A stretch of 64,000 nucleotides of DNA from Flavobacterium pectinovorum (GTDB taxonomy: Bacteria > Bacteroidota > Bacteroidia > Flavobacteriales > Flavobacteriaceae). Location of the stretch: assembly GCF_900142715.1 (NCBI RefSeq), contig NZ_FRBX01000006.1, positions 124,001 to 188,000 of the forward strand, read 5' to 3'. Below the pieces are notes generated by a model. That model saw only the letters and a program-made list of their open reading frames with translations, searched no databases and was not told where the DNA came from. The translations under genes were made by a program, and so were the position numbers. This document shows, one piece after another, positions 52,247-61,118 of the stretch; position 1 is the stretch's first letter; every line of letters starts with the position of its first letter.

Positions 52247-52894
52247 CTAGTTTCTTGTTTTTTCTACCACTTCAATTAAATTTTGAAAAGCCTGAAGCGA
52301 TTCTTCATAAGTTAAATTCAAAAGCATTTCTTTCGAAAATAAATTAGAACCAATTCCAACACAAACAACGCCGGATTTGAACCATGATTTCAAATTGCTT
52401 TCTTCTAATGTTACGCCTCCGGTTGGCATTATTCTTAAATTCGGAAACGGGGCTCGAATTGCTTTCACATAACCGGGTCCGCCAATTTTATCTGCAGGAA
52501 AAAGTTTGACAACATCGGCACCTAATTTATTGGCATGCAATATTTCGTTTAAAGTTGCTGCGCCGGGAATCCAGTAAATATTATTTTTTAAACAATAATT
52601 GCCAATTTCAGGATCGGTATGCGGACAAACGATACAATCTGCGCCCAATTGATGAAATGTTTCAGCATCGTCAACGCTTAAAATAGAACCAACGGCAATT
52701 TTTACCTCTAAATTATTTGCTTTTTTAAAGGCAACCATTTGAGTGAAAACCTCTTTAGCATTATCTGCACGAGCAGCAAATTCGATAATTTTTATACCGG
52801 CATCTGCGGCGGACTGCAGCACAATTTTGGCTGTTTCGATGTTGATTTGTGTTACTAACGGAAGTACGCCTTGTGCTTTTAAAATGCTGTACAT
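52247..52894 (-). CDS. KDPG/KHG aldolase
   Basis: The 215-residue product of ATG 52894 has the class-I aldolase fold of Eda. Marks are the N-terminal LKAQGVLPLVTQINIETAKI, catalytic Glu in IKIIEFAARADNA (about 38), GADCIVCPHTDPEI (about 90), IPGAATLNEI (about 113), the Schiff-base lysine in GADVVKLFPADKIGG (about 130) and IMPTGGVTLEE (about 160). It splits KDPG into pyruvate and glyceraldehyde 3-phosphate, and may also act on 4-hydroxy-2-oxoglutarate. An alternative ATG at 52939 would overlap the kinase stop; I prefer the 16-bp gap. Confidence 0.88.
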   Translation of the reverse strand: MYSILKAQGVLPLVTQINIETAKIVLQSAADAGIKIIEFAARADNAKEVFTQMVAFKKANNLEVKIAVGSILSVDDAETFHQLGADCIVCPHTDPEIGNYCLKNNIYWIPGAATLNEILHANKLGADVVKLFPADKIGGPGYVKAIRAPFPNLRIMPTGGVTLEESNLKSWFKSGVVCVGIGSNLFSKEMLLNLTYEESLQAFQNLIEVVEKTRN

Positions 52895-52910
52895 ATGCTT
52901 AAATATAATT

Positions 52911-53942
52911 TTATCTATTGATTCTGTTACTCGCGCCATTTGCAATAAAATGACTTATTTCTGTTGGATTGCTCATGGCAAAATCTCCGTGAATACTTTG
53001 TTTGATTACGCCGCAGGCCGTTGCCCAGTCGATACATTCCTGTGCAGATAATTTGTTTGATAATCCGTATAATAATCCTGCGTTGAACGCATCTCCAGAA
53101 CCAATTTGATCGGTTACCAGATGTATTTTGTATTCTTTTGTTTCGTAAAAATTGTCTTCGTGAAACAACATTCCTTTGTATAAATGCGCCAGTCCGTCTG
53201 ATTTTCTAAAACTCATGGCGAGGGTTTTCAGATAAGGCATTTTTTCTTTTAATAACTCAAATGTTTTCCTGAAACGATTTGCATCCGATTCATTTTTATC
53301 GGTTTTTATTCCGAAGTAAATTTCTATCGCGTCTAAATCTGCAACGGTTATGGTACTGTATTGAAGTAAATCGGGCATAATTTCTGAAGGATGTTTTCCG
53401 TATTGCCATAATTTCGAACGATAATTAAAATCGGAAGAAATGGGCAATCCTTTTTTATGTGCCGAAAGAATGGCTTCTTTACAAACCAAACCAGCTTCGT
53501 TTGAAACGCCCGGACTTATTCCAGACCAGTGAAAATGAGTTACATCGGCGAAAGCCAAATCCCAGTTAATCTGATCTTTCTGAATGGTTGCAAAAGACGA
53601 ATTGCTTCGGTCGTAAATAACCTGCGACTGTCTGATTTGGTTTCCGGCTTCGACAAAATACAATCCCAAACGTTCTCCGCCATAAACACATTTTGAAGTG
53701 TTTACTTTGTATTTCTGCAATTCGTTTAAGGCCAGTTGTGCCAAATCATTCTCCGGTAATCTCGTAATATAATCGGTTTGAATGCCGAGTTGAGAAAGTA
53801 ATACACAAACATTAGCTTCGGCTCCGCCAACATGAACTTTAATATCACTGGCCTGCGTAAAACGATTTCCATCTGCAACATTCATCCGAAGTAATAATTC
53901 TCCGAAAGTTGCAATTCTTGTTTGTGATGTATTTGTATTCAT
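52911..53942 (-). CDS. kdgK: 2-keto-3-deoxygluconate kinase (PfkB family)
   Basis: ATG 53942 gives MNTNTSQTRIATFGELLLRM; a GTG 18 bases earlier is less likely. The 343 residues match KDG kinases: VHVGGAEANVCVLLSQLG (about 35), LGLYFVEAG and SQVIYDRSNSS (about 95-112; the Arg-Tyr-type substrate loop), FHWSGISPGVSNEA (about 132), SSDFNYRSKLWQYG (about 160), and the catalytic DQIGSGDAFNAGLLYG (about 285). It phosphorylates KDG to KDPG, the substrate of the aldolase encoded 16 bp downstream. Confidence 0.88.
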   Translation of the reverse strand: MNTNTSQTRIATFGELLLRMNVADGNRFTQASDIKVHVGGAEANVCVLLSQLGIQTDYITRLPENDLAQLALNELQKYKVNTSKCVYGGERLGLYFVEAGNQIRQSQVIYDRSNSSFATIQKDQINWDLAFADVTHFHWSGISPGVSNEAGLVCKEAILSAHKKGLPISSDFNYRSKLWQYGKHPSEIMPDLLQYSTITVADLDAIEIYFGIKTDKNESDANRFRKTFELLKEKMPYLKTLAMSFRKSDGLAHLYKGMLFHEDNFYETKEYKIHLVTDQIGSGDAFNAGLLYGLSNKLSAQECIDWATACGVIKQSIHGDFAMSNPTEISHFIANGASNRINR

Positions 53943-53954
53943 ATTTTTTGTTTT

Positions 53955-54098
53955 TGCCACAGATTGTATTGATTAAAATGATTTTTTTCGCCACGAATTC
54001 ACGAATTAGTTTAAGGCAATAATTAGTAAAAATTAGTGAATTCGTGGCGAAAATATTGAATCTGTGCGAATCTGTTTAATCCGTAAAATCTGTGGGCT
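53955..54098. repeat. Nested CCACGAATT/CCACAGATT palindrome inside the operon
   Basis: Inner arms TTTTCGCCACGAATTCACGA (from 53985) and its mirror (to 54053) are nearly perfect. Outer arms CCACAGATT and AATCTGTGG (to about 54094) enclose them. It splits ridA from kdgK and may lower downstream expression. Confidence 0.7.
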
Positions 54099-54111
54099 AA
54101 ATTCTTTAAAT

Positions 54112-54579
54112 CTAATATAATTCGAAAACAGCTTCAACTTCAACAGGAATGTTGTCCGGTAAAGATCCCATTCCTACGGCGCTTCTTACGCCGATTCCGT
54201 TTTCTTGTCCCCAAACTTCGGCGAATAATTCGCTGCAGCCGTTTATAACGTAGGGATGTCTAAGGAAATCGCCGTTGCAATTCACCATTCCCAATACTTT
54301 TATAACTCTTTTTACTTTGTTCAGACTTCCAAAATTGGTTACAATTGTCGAAAGCATGGTTAAGCCGACTTGTCTTGCGGCCAGTTTTCCTTCTTCGATA
54401 TCCATATCGTCGCCAATTCTTCCGATAATCAGGGATTTGTCGTCGCGCACCGGACCATGACCAGAAAGGTACAAATACTTTCCGTCGACTAAATAAGGTT
54501 TATATATACCAAGAGGTTGAGGCGCTGGCGGTAATGATAAGCCAAGGGTTTCAAATTTTTCCTGAGGCAATAAATTCAT
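54112..54579 (-). CDS. RidA-family enamine/imine deaminase
   Basis: The 155 residues belong to the RidA/YjgF group: YLYLSGHGPVRDD (about 36), AARQVGLTMLSTIVTNFGSL (about 68), VKRVIKVLGMVN, and the C-terminal RSAVGMGSLPDNIPVEVEAV, with the catalytic-site Arg in GVRSAVG (about 132) and Glu in VEVEAVFEL. RidA proteins hydrolyse reactive enamines and imines released by PLP dehydratases. Its place beside a fold-type III PLP lyase fits that. It begins 4 bp after gntP. Confidence 0.88.
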   Translation of the reverse strand: MNLLPQEKFETLGLSLPPAPQPLGIYKPYLVDGKYLYLSGHGPVRDDKSLIIGRIGDDMDIEEGKLAARQVGLTMLSTIVTNFGSLNKVKRVIKVLGMVNCNGDFLRHPYVINGCSELFAEVWGQENGIGVRSAVGMGSLPDNIPVEVEAVFELY

Positions 54580-54583
54580 GATA

Positions 54584-55903
54584 TTAATGTATTATAGAGT
54601 TTAAAATAAAAACGAAAACAATTCCCAAAACAGATACCAAGGATTCCATTACGGTCCATGATTTAAAAGTATCTTTCAGGCTGATATTAAAATATTCTTT
54701 GAACATCCAGAAACCCGGATCGTTTACATGCGAGCACATCAAACTTCCTGCTCCAACCGATAAAACTAATAAGTTGGGGTCGAGATTATTAGTTTGTAAT
54801 AAAGGTAATAAAACGCTGGCAGTCATTAATCCCGCTGCGGTTGCAGAACCTACACAAACCCTGATAATTGCCGCCATAATCCAGGCCAGTAAATAGGGAT
54901 GAATATTGATTTGGGTTAATGTTGAAACAATAGTTTCGTTGACACCGCTTACGATCATTACTTCTTTCAGACTTCCGGCGCCGCCAACAATTAAAACAAT
55001 TAGCGCAACATCTTTTATGGCAACGGCATAATCATCCATTACAGATGCTAAGCTTCGGTTCATTCTGATTCCTAAAGTATAAGTACAAATAAGCAAGGAA
55101 ATCAGCATGATTATACTGGGTTCGCCAACTGTTTTGCAAATGTTTACTAACGTTTCATTATCTGAAAGTAAAGGCAATATCGAAGTTATCGTTAATCCGA
55201 AAACGGGAAATAAGGCAGAAAATAAACTAACAGAAAAGCTCGGTTGTTTTCCTGCGTTTACGACTTCTTCAACATTTAAAATTTCATGATCTGATTCTGT
55301 TTTGATGTTTTTGAGCAAATTCGAAAATAATAATCCCGCAATAAATATTGTTGGAACGGCGATGATGATTCCGTAAACTAAAACGAGACCAATATCAGCA
55401 TTTAAAATACTGCTTAACGCCATTGGAGACGGATGTGGAGGCAAAAAACCGTGCGCAACTGAAAGTGACGCAAGCATAGGGATTCCCAGATATACTTTTG
55501 ATAGTTTAAATTGGCGGGCTACTGAAAAGATTAAAGGTACTAACAAAACAAATCCAACACTATAAAACAGTGGTATCCCAACAATAAATCCGGTAATCAT
55601 TAAGCCTAAGCGGACATATTTTTCGCCTGTCCATCCCATAACTGTTTTTGCAATAACATTGGCTGCGCCCGATGAAACGGTAAGTTTACCAATGCAGGTT
55701 CCGAAAACGATAATCAGTGTAATCGAACCCAACATTTCGCCCAAACCTTTTTGTACCGTTTGCGATAAGGCGTTTATTGGCAGACCTAAAAAAAGACCTG
55801 CCAGTAAAGCTGTTATGATAAAGGCAATAAACGGATTGATTTTAAACCAGGCAATTTGAAGGATCAAAAATGCAATGCATGCCGTAAGAATTAATATGCT
55901 CAT
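54584..55903 (-). CDS. GntP-family sugar-acid permease
   Basis: The 439-residue inner-membrane protein has about 12 hydrophobic helices and GntP-family marks: LGEMLGSITLIIVFGTCIGK (about 52), GIPLFYSVGFVLLVPLIF (about 108), HGFLPPHPSPMAL (about 150) and a late CVGSATAAGLMTASVLLP (about 360). GntP proteins are proton symporters for gluconate and related aldonates. Together with KDG kinase and aldolase, this suggests an aldonic or amino-aldonic acid as substrate. Upstream is a 283-bp gap after susD. Confidence 0.9.
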   Translation of the reverse strand: MSILILTACIAFLILQIAWFKINPFIAFIITALLAGLFLGLPINALSQTVQKGLGEMLGSITLIIVFGTCIGKLTVSSGAANVIAKTVMGWTGEKYVRLGLMITGFIVGIPLFYSVGFVLLVPLIFSVARQFKLSKVYLGIPMLASLSVAHGFLPPHPSPMALSSILNADIGLVLVYGIIIAVPTIFIAGLLFSNLLKNIKTESDHEILNVEEVVNAGKQPSFSVSLFSALFPVFGLTITSILPLLSDNETLVNICKTVGEPSIIMLISLLICTYTLGIRMNRSLASVMDDYAVAIKDVALIVLIVGGAGSLKEVMIVSGVNETIVSTLTQINIHPYLLAWIMAAIIRVCVGSATAAGLMTASVLLPLLQTNNLDPNLLVLSVGAGSLMCSHVNDPGFWMFKEYFNISLKDTFKSWTVMESLVSVLGIVFVFILNSIIH

Positions 55904-55987
55904 TTATTCTTTTAATTAAAAATTGAGAATTAAAAATTAAAAATCTTTGAAACTATGTTTTATGTCTTTAAATTAATTCAAGTTTGT

Positions 55988-56142
55988 AGTCCCTACTGGA
56001 CAAAAAAATGGCACAAATAAATTAATTTCTACCAATATGTAATCTCTCCGAGATATTTTTTATTACTCCGTTAGGAGTTAAATATTGGTAGAATAACGAA
56101 AGGCATACCCTGGAAATATCCCGTAGGGATTATACTTTTTTA
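55988..56142. repeat. Nested palindromic element, TCTACCAATAT type
   Basis: Inner arms TTCTACCAATAT (56027-56038) and ATATTGGTAGAA (to 56093) enclose CTCCGAGA/CTCCGTTAGGAG words. Outer arms TAGTCCCTAC (from 55988) and GTAGGGATTA (to 56142) surround them. It occupies most of the 283-bp susD-gntP gap. No coding content or clear promoter. Confidence 0.7.
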
Positions 56143-56186
56143 GCAGCCAACTTATTTGTTGAATTATTTGCAAAAAACATTTACTA

Positions 56187-57716
56187 TTATTTATCCCACC
56201 AAATTCTTGTCGTGAAATTATCTTCGCCTTGGCGTTTAACCGCTTCTGCTAAGTTAGCTGAATTGACTGAATATTCGCTGGTTGGATATCTGAAACGTCT
56301 TGGAATTGTGCCGTTTGTAACATTTCCGGGAAAGTTTACCGGAACTAAAACCGGATATCCAGTTCTTCTCCAATTGGCATAAACTTCCTGCTCGTCTACA
56401 AAAAGGGCAATCCAGATTTGAGTATGAATTTGATTCATTTTATCTTCAAAAGACCCGGCGGCGTTGAATGGATTTGATGTTAAATAAGGCGTTGCATCTG
56501 CAATTGTGTACGCTGTTCCGTAAATTCCCATGTTTAAAAATGAAGCTTTTACACCTTTTTCATATAAAGCCTGATCGGTTTCTCCGGTGTACCAGCCTCT
56601 TGCAGCAGCTTCGGCTAACAGAAAATTAGTTTCGGCATTGCTTAAAATCATAATTGGCGCATCATATTTAAAAACCGTACTTTGATTTGGTTCAGAATAA
56701 GTCGCTTGTTCTATTGGTGTTGGTGCTATTTTTGTTCCGTTCGGAAAACCTTTTTGTACCGCAAGACTTGTGTTTTGTACCGTTCCTTCCCAAACGCCTG
56801 CATAAACACTAATTCTTGGATCTGCAGTCGCCTGAAGTAAATCTATAAATGTTTTGGATAATTTTCCGCCTTCCACATTTTTCTGTCCAAAAGATCCTGC
56901 GGTAAAATCTTGTTTTCTCGAATCAAAACCAACCGGATTTCTGTTGATATCATTTGGACCGTCTGTATATTTCATAATGGCATTGTCGGCAGTATTCAAA
57001 ATTACACCGCCGGCGATTGCTTTATTTGCCCAGGTTTGTGCCAATGCCGGATCAACTTTTGTTAATCGCATTGCCAAACGAAGCATTAGCGAATACGAGA
57101 ATTTTTTCCATTTTGCCACATCGCCGTTGTAGATAAAATCGGCATTTCCAAAAGTTGGTTTTGCCGGATCTAATGCCAAAGCAGCTTCGTCTAATTCTTT
57201 CAATAAATCTTTATAAATGAATTCCTGTGTATCGTATTTTGGCAGAAATATTTGCGTGCTGTTTGCTTTTGCAGCTTCCGTGTACGGAATATCTCCGTAT
57301 AAATCTGTAATTCTGTGATACAAATATGCTTTCCAGATTCTGGCAACACTCAGTTTATTGCTGTCGTTTGCATTGTCTTTTACGGCATCAATTACAATTT
57401 CGGTTTCATTTAAAGCCGTTGGATAAACCTGATTGAAATAAGCCGAAAAATAAACTTCATTGCTCAAATATTTATCTCCAACTCCGGATGCTTCTTTGTA
57501 AGTCGCATAATGCTGCAACATTCCGCCGCATTCCAAAATATTGGTAGCAAAATAATTATTGTTTAAGCCGTCTAAAATAGATTTACTGAAAATAAAATTC
57601 GGGTTTGGTTTTTCGACAACATTCGGGTTCGTATTTATTTCCTCAAAATCTTTGGTACAGCTTGTCATACTAGCTAAAAGTACGCCTGTGATATATAAAA
57701 TGGTTATCTTTTTCAT
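56187..57716 (-). CDS. SusD/RagB-family outer-membrane lipoprotein
   Basis: The 509 residues start with a lipoprotein signal ending LLASMTSC (Cys20) and continue KDFEEINTNPNVVEKPNPNF, the SusD_like-2 form. TPR-like helices carry the family's FLLAEAAARGW (about 365), YEKGVKASFLNMGIYG (about 390) and a C-terminal RRTGYPVLVPVNFPGN (about 453). It caps the SusC channel and binds glycan or peptide ligands at the surface. It starts 11 bp after susC. Confidence 0.92.
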   Translation of the reverse strand: MKKITILYITGVLLASMTSCTKDFEEINTNPNVVEKPNPNFIFSKSILDGLNNNYFATNILECGGMLQHYATYKEASGVGDKYLSNEVYFSAYFNQVYPTALNETEIVIDAVKDNANDSNKLSVARIWKAYLYHRITDLYGDIPYTEAAKANSTQIFLPKYDTQEFIYKDLLKELDEAALALDPAKPTFGNADFIYNGDVAKWKKFSYSLMLRLAMRLTKVDPALAQTWANKAIAGGVILNTADNAIMKYTDGPNDINRNPVGFDSRKQDFTAGSFGQKNVEGGKLSKTFIDLLQATADPRISVYAGVWEGTVQNTSLAVQKGFPNGTKIAPTPIEQATYSEPNQSTVFKYDAPIMILSNAETNFLLAEAAARGWYTGETDQALYEKGVKASFLNMGIYGTAYTIADATPYLTSNPFNAAGSFEDKMNQIHTQIWIALFVDEQEVYANWRRTGYPVLVPVNFPGNVTNGTIPRRFRYPTSEYSVNSANLAEAVKRQGEDNFTTRIWWDK

Positions 57717-57727
57717 GTCTTTTAATT

Positions 57728-60700
57728 TTAGAATTTAACGTTTAAACTTAAACCGAAACTTCTTGTTTTTGGCACTCCAAATTGTTCAACACCCTGAGCA
57801 TTTCCGGCACTAAATACAGATTCCGGATCTACGTTTGGTGTTTTCTTGTAAAGAATGAATAAGTTTCTTGCTACGAATGAAAGAGAAGCGCCCTGAAGTT
57901 TAGACAAACCTTTTATTTTTTCAATTGGCAACGAATAACCCAAAATAATTTGTCTCAGTTTGATAAAACTTGCATCATAAACAAAAGTGGATGAAATGTT
58001 TCTTAAACCGTCATAATAGGTTCTCAAATTTTCAGGAGCAATAACCATATTTACCGGGTTTCCGTTTGTGTCAACTCCGGAAATTGGCAAACCGCTTTCA
58101 CGACCCTCAAGCGTTAGTTTGGTTAAACCCATACGAGTTCCGTACAAATCAGTTCCGGAGTATAAGCTTCCGCCGAATTTTCCATCAATTAAAAAGCTGA
58201 ATGAGATATTTTTATATTTGAATTCATTGCTAATTCCTGCTCCCCAAGGATGAACTCCCTGACCTAATTCTTCAAGTGGACCTTGTGCTATAGTTGCAGA
58301 ACCGCCACTTACGTTATAAACTGTATTTCCATCTGCATCAACACGAGGTTTGTATCCTTTTATGATACTGTATGGGCGACCAACATCACTTGCAATTGTT
58401 ACGTAACCGTTTACAGAAGTTGCCATTGTAATCGAGTTTAGCTGATCTGTAAGTGCTTCAACAGTATTTTTATTGTATGATCCGTTGAAAGTAGCATCCC
58501 ACGAAAAGTTTTTATTGTTGATGATTTTTCCGGTAAGCAAAAGTTCAACACCTTTGTTTCTCATTTTTCCAAGGTTCAACAAAGCTGTATTTGCTCCTGA
58601 AGCTGTTGAAATTGTAGTTTCGACAATATCATTTGTAGTGGCACGATTGTACCATGCAAAATCTACATTTAAGCGATTATTAAAAAAACCTAAATCAGTT
58701 CCAATTTCAAATGTTGTAGAAGTTAACGGACTTAAAGTTGAGTTTGGAACTCTTGAACTTGTAGGGCCTTGCAATTGCTGACCGTTGTGTCCTCCCTGAA
58801 TCATGGAGTATGATTGATTTAATGCGTACGGATCAGGAGTTGCGCCACCAACCTCGGCCCAGGAAGTTCTAAGTTTTGCAAATGAAACAAATTCAGGCAT
58901 TGTAATAATATCCGAAACAATGATACTTGTTCCCACAGACGGATAAAACACCGTATTGTTTTCTGCGGATAAAGTCGAAAACCAATCCTGACGACCTGTA
59001 AAGTTTAAGAAAACAATGTTTTTATAATCTAAATCGACAGCGCCATAAACAGAGTTAGTTTTTGTTTTCCCGTAAGGATAACTATAAGCCAAAGTCGATA
59101 AATTGCTCAAAGCATAAAAATCATCCAGTACAAAATTTGATCCTTCTACTTTAGTTTCGTCCCTAAGCGTTGTTCTTGAATTAACCCCAACTAATGCGTT
59201 TAATGAGAATTCTTTGTAAATGTTTTTCTTAGTGTAATTAAGAATTGCTTCTGAGTTTAAGTTGGATAATTTCATTCGTGAACCCTGCGCATATCCAACC
59301 GGATTGTTTAAAGTTGTTTTTGGGATGTATCCGAAGAAATCATAATCGGTATAATCCTGACCAATTCGCCCTTGAAGGAATAAATCACGGGTAAAATTCA
59401 ATTTCACGTTTACCATTCCGATGAAACGGTTTTTAGTATCGCGGTTTTTAATTTTATTTACCACAAAATAAGGGTTTGTAGCAACGGCAACCGGGTTCCA
59501 TGCTTCTTCAACACCATTTGCATCATAGCCCGGGGCAAGATTTCTAATGTCGACAGTGTTTGCAATCATGTAAGTTCCCCAGTTGGCATTTGCTTCAGCA
59601 TCAGAAACGGTAGGTCTGTTTTCTGATTTTTCTAAATTATATTGTGTTACAACATCAAACTTTAACCAGTCTGTTAAGTTAACATTCCCGGCAATGTTCA
59701 GCGTTTTGCGGTTAAATCCTGAGTTTGGTAAAACACTTTCATTATCCATATTCGAAAACGAAAGACGTCCTGTAGCTTTTTCATTTCCACCAGATAAAGC
59801 AATCGAATTGATAAAAGTTGTTCCTGTTTTATAGAAATTTTTGATATTATCTTTTTGTGCTACATAAGGTCTCGCAACACCATCAAATTGAATAACATTA
59901 CTTCCGTCCATTTTTGCACCCCATGACCAGCGTCCGGCAGCAATGGCTTCGGCTTGAGTTGTTGGCTTTAGACCATTTGCTCCGGAACCATATTCATATT
60001 GCCAATCCGGAGTAATAGATGGCGTTTCAAAAGTAAAAGAACTATTGTACTCAACACCAATTCCTTGTTGTGCAGCACCTCTTTTCGTCTGGATCAAAAT
60101 TACACCATTTGCAGCATTTGCGCCGTAAAGAGCTGCAGCCGTTCCACCTTTAAGAACAGTAATAGTTTTAATATCATCGGGATTTATAACCGAAGTTCCG
60201 TCGCCTCGGTCCACATTTATTCTTGTTGATCCGGCTCCGTTTCCAATTCCCGGTAAATTCAATTGCGTATTATCAATAGGCAAATCATTTACCACATACA
60301 TCGGTTGGTTATTTCCGTTTAAAGATCCGTTTCCACGAATCACAACTCTGCTCGATCCGTTTGGTCCTGTTGCAGTGCTGCTTACGTTTACACCGGCAAT
60401 TTTTCCAACTAATGCATTGGCTATATTTGTTTCTTTTGCTTTTGTAAACTCAGTTCCTTTAAGTTCTGTTACAGCATATGCGACAGATTTACTGCTTTTT
60501 TTAACTCCAAGTGCGGTTACCAAAACTTGTTCCAGAACATTTTCTGCTGGTTTTAGTCTGATTACTAAACTTGTAGTTTTAATTAAAGCAAATGATAAAG
60601 TTTCATAACCCATGTACGTTACAATAATATGGGCTTCGTTTTCCGGAACAGTTAATTTAAATTTTCCGTTTTCGTCTGATATTGTTGCAATTTTATTATT

Positions 60701-60883
60701 GCTTTCTGCATAAATAGTAGCTCCCGCAATTGGCAGACCGTCATCCTGGCCTAAAATCTGACCCGAGATTTCAACCTGATTGCTTTGTTGTTCAAAAAGA
60801 TGCTTTTTTATTGCAATCTCTTTGGCGTTTGCGGAGAAGATGATTCCTCCGATAAACACTAATGAAATTAGCCTTGTTTTCAT
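57728..60883 (-). CDS. SusC/RagA-type TonB-dependent transporter
   Basis: The 1051 residues comprise a signal peptide (to about 20), an N-terminal carboxypeptidase-like domain (about 35-110, VEISGQILGQDDGLPIAGAT), and a plug (about 115-225) with VVIRGNGSLNGNNQPMYVVN and the SusC signature TITVLKGGTAAALYGANAAN, followed by GVILIQTKRG. A 22-strand barrel ends in LSLNVKF. It imports ligands bound by SusD using TonB energy. It heads the minus-strand operon and has two operator-like sites upstream. Confidence 0.94.
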   Translation of the reverse strand: MKTRLISLVFIGGIIFSANAKEIAIKKHLFEQQSNQVEISGQILGQDDGLPIAGATIYAESNNKIATISDENGKFKLTVPENEAHIIVTYMGYETLSFALIKTTSLVIRLKPAENVLEQVLVTALGVKKSSKSVAYAVTELKGTEFTKAKETNIANALVGKIAGVNVSSTATGPNGSSRVVIRGNGSLNGNNQPMYVVNDLPIDNTQLNLPGIGNGAGSTRINVDRGDGTSVINPDDIKTITVLKGGTAAALYGANAANGVILIQTKRGAAQQGIGVEYNSSFTFETPSITPDWQYEYGSGANGLKPTTQAEAIAAGRWSWGAKMDGSNVIQFDGVARPYVAQKDNIKNFYKTGTTFINSIALSGGNEKATGRLSFSNMDNESVLPNSGFNRKTLNIAGNVNLTDWLKFDVVTQYNLEKSENRPTVSDAEANANWGTYMIANTVDIRNLAPGYDANGVEEAWNPVAVATNPYFVVNKIKNRDTKNRFIGMVNVKLNFTRDLFLQGRIGQDYTDYDFFGYIPKTTLNNPVGYAQGSRMKLSNLNSEAILNYTKKNIYKEFSLNALVGVNSRTTLRDETKVEGSNFVLDDFYALSNLSTLAYSYPYGKTKTNSVYGAVDLDYKNIVFLNFTGRQDWFSTLSAENNTVFYPSVGTSIIVSDIITMPEFVSFAKLRTSWAEVGGATPDPYALNQSYSMIQGGHNGQQLQGPTSSRVPNSTLSPLTSTTFEIGTDLGFFNNRLNVDFAWYNRATTNDIVETTISTASGANTALLNLGKMRNKGVELLLTGKIINNKNFSWDATFNGSYNKNTVEALTDQLNSITMATSVNGYVTIASDVGRPYSIIKGYKPRVDADGNTVYNVSGGSATIAQGPLEELGQGVHPWGAGISNEFKYKNISFSFLIDGKFGGSLYSGTDLYGTRMGLTKLTLEGRESGLPISGVDTNGNPVNMVIAPENLRTYYDGLRNISSTFVYDASFIKLRQIILGYSLPIEKIKGLSKLQGASLSFVARNLFILYKKTPNVDPESVFSAGNAQGVEQFGVPKTRSFGLSLNVKF

Positions 60884-60927
60884 AATTTTTTTTGGTTAGT
60901 TGTTTTTTTTGGTTTTGTATTGAGGTT

Positions 60928-60935
60928 CAAATATA
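60928..60935 (-). promoter_or_regulatory. -7 box of susC
   Basis: On the minus strand it reads TATATTTG, 45 bases before the ATG. The first operator-like site ends 18 bp upstream, as at the GH20 promoter (17 bp). Confidence 0.6.
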
Positions 60936-60953
60936 TATAAATATTTTTCACAC

Positions 60954-60990
60954 TTGCATTTTTTTTGCATAAAATGCATTTTTTTTGCAA
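60954..60990. promoter_or_regulatory. Tandem TGCA-T7-TGCA operator-like sites
   Basis: Two exact copies of TGCATTTTTTTTGCA lie at 60955-60969 and 60975-60989, 20 bp centre to centre (two helical turns). They match the site at 48802-48816. A looser relative (ATGC-TTTTTC-TGCA) lies at 61067-61080. Best guess: binding sites of the DeoR protein encoded at 48940. Confidence 0.65.
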
Positions 60991-61106
60991 TATTTTTTAC
61001 CGTACTATTTTTAATTTCGAAAAGAAGTGTGATTTTTAGCGGTGTTTTGAGAAAATTTTGCAGAATATGCTTTTTCTGCAAAAAATAATTTTCATATTAA
61101 AATTCG

Positions 61107-61114
61107 TATTTTTG
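61107..61114 (+). promoter_or_regulatory. -7 box TATTTTTG 4 bases from the nitrilase ATG
   Basis: It matches TAnnTTTG but ends only four bases before the ATG at 61119, so the transcript would have essentially no leader. No -33 TTG at the usual distance. Confidence 0.4.
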
Positions 61115-61118
61115 AATT

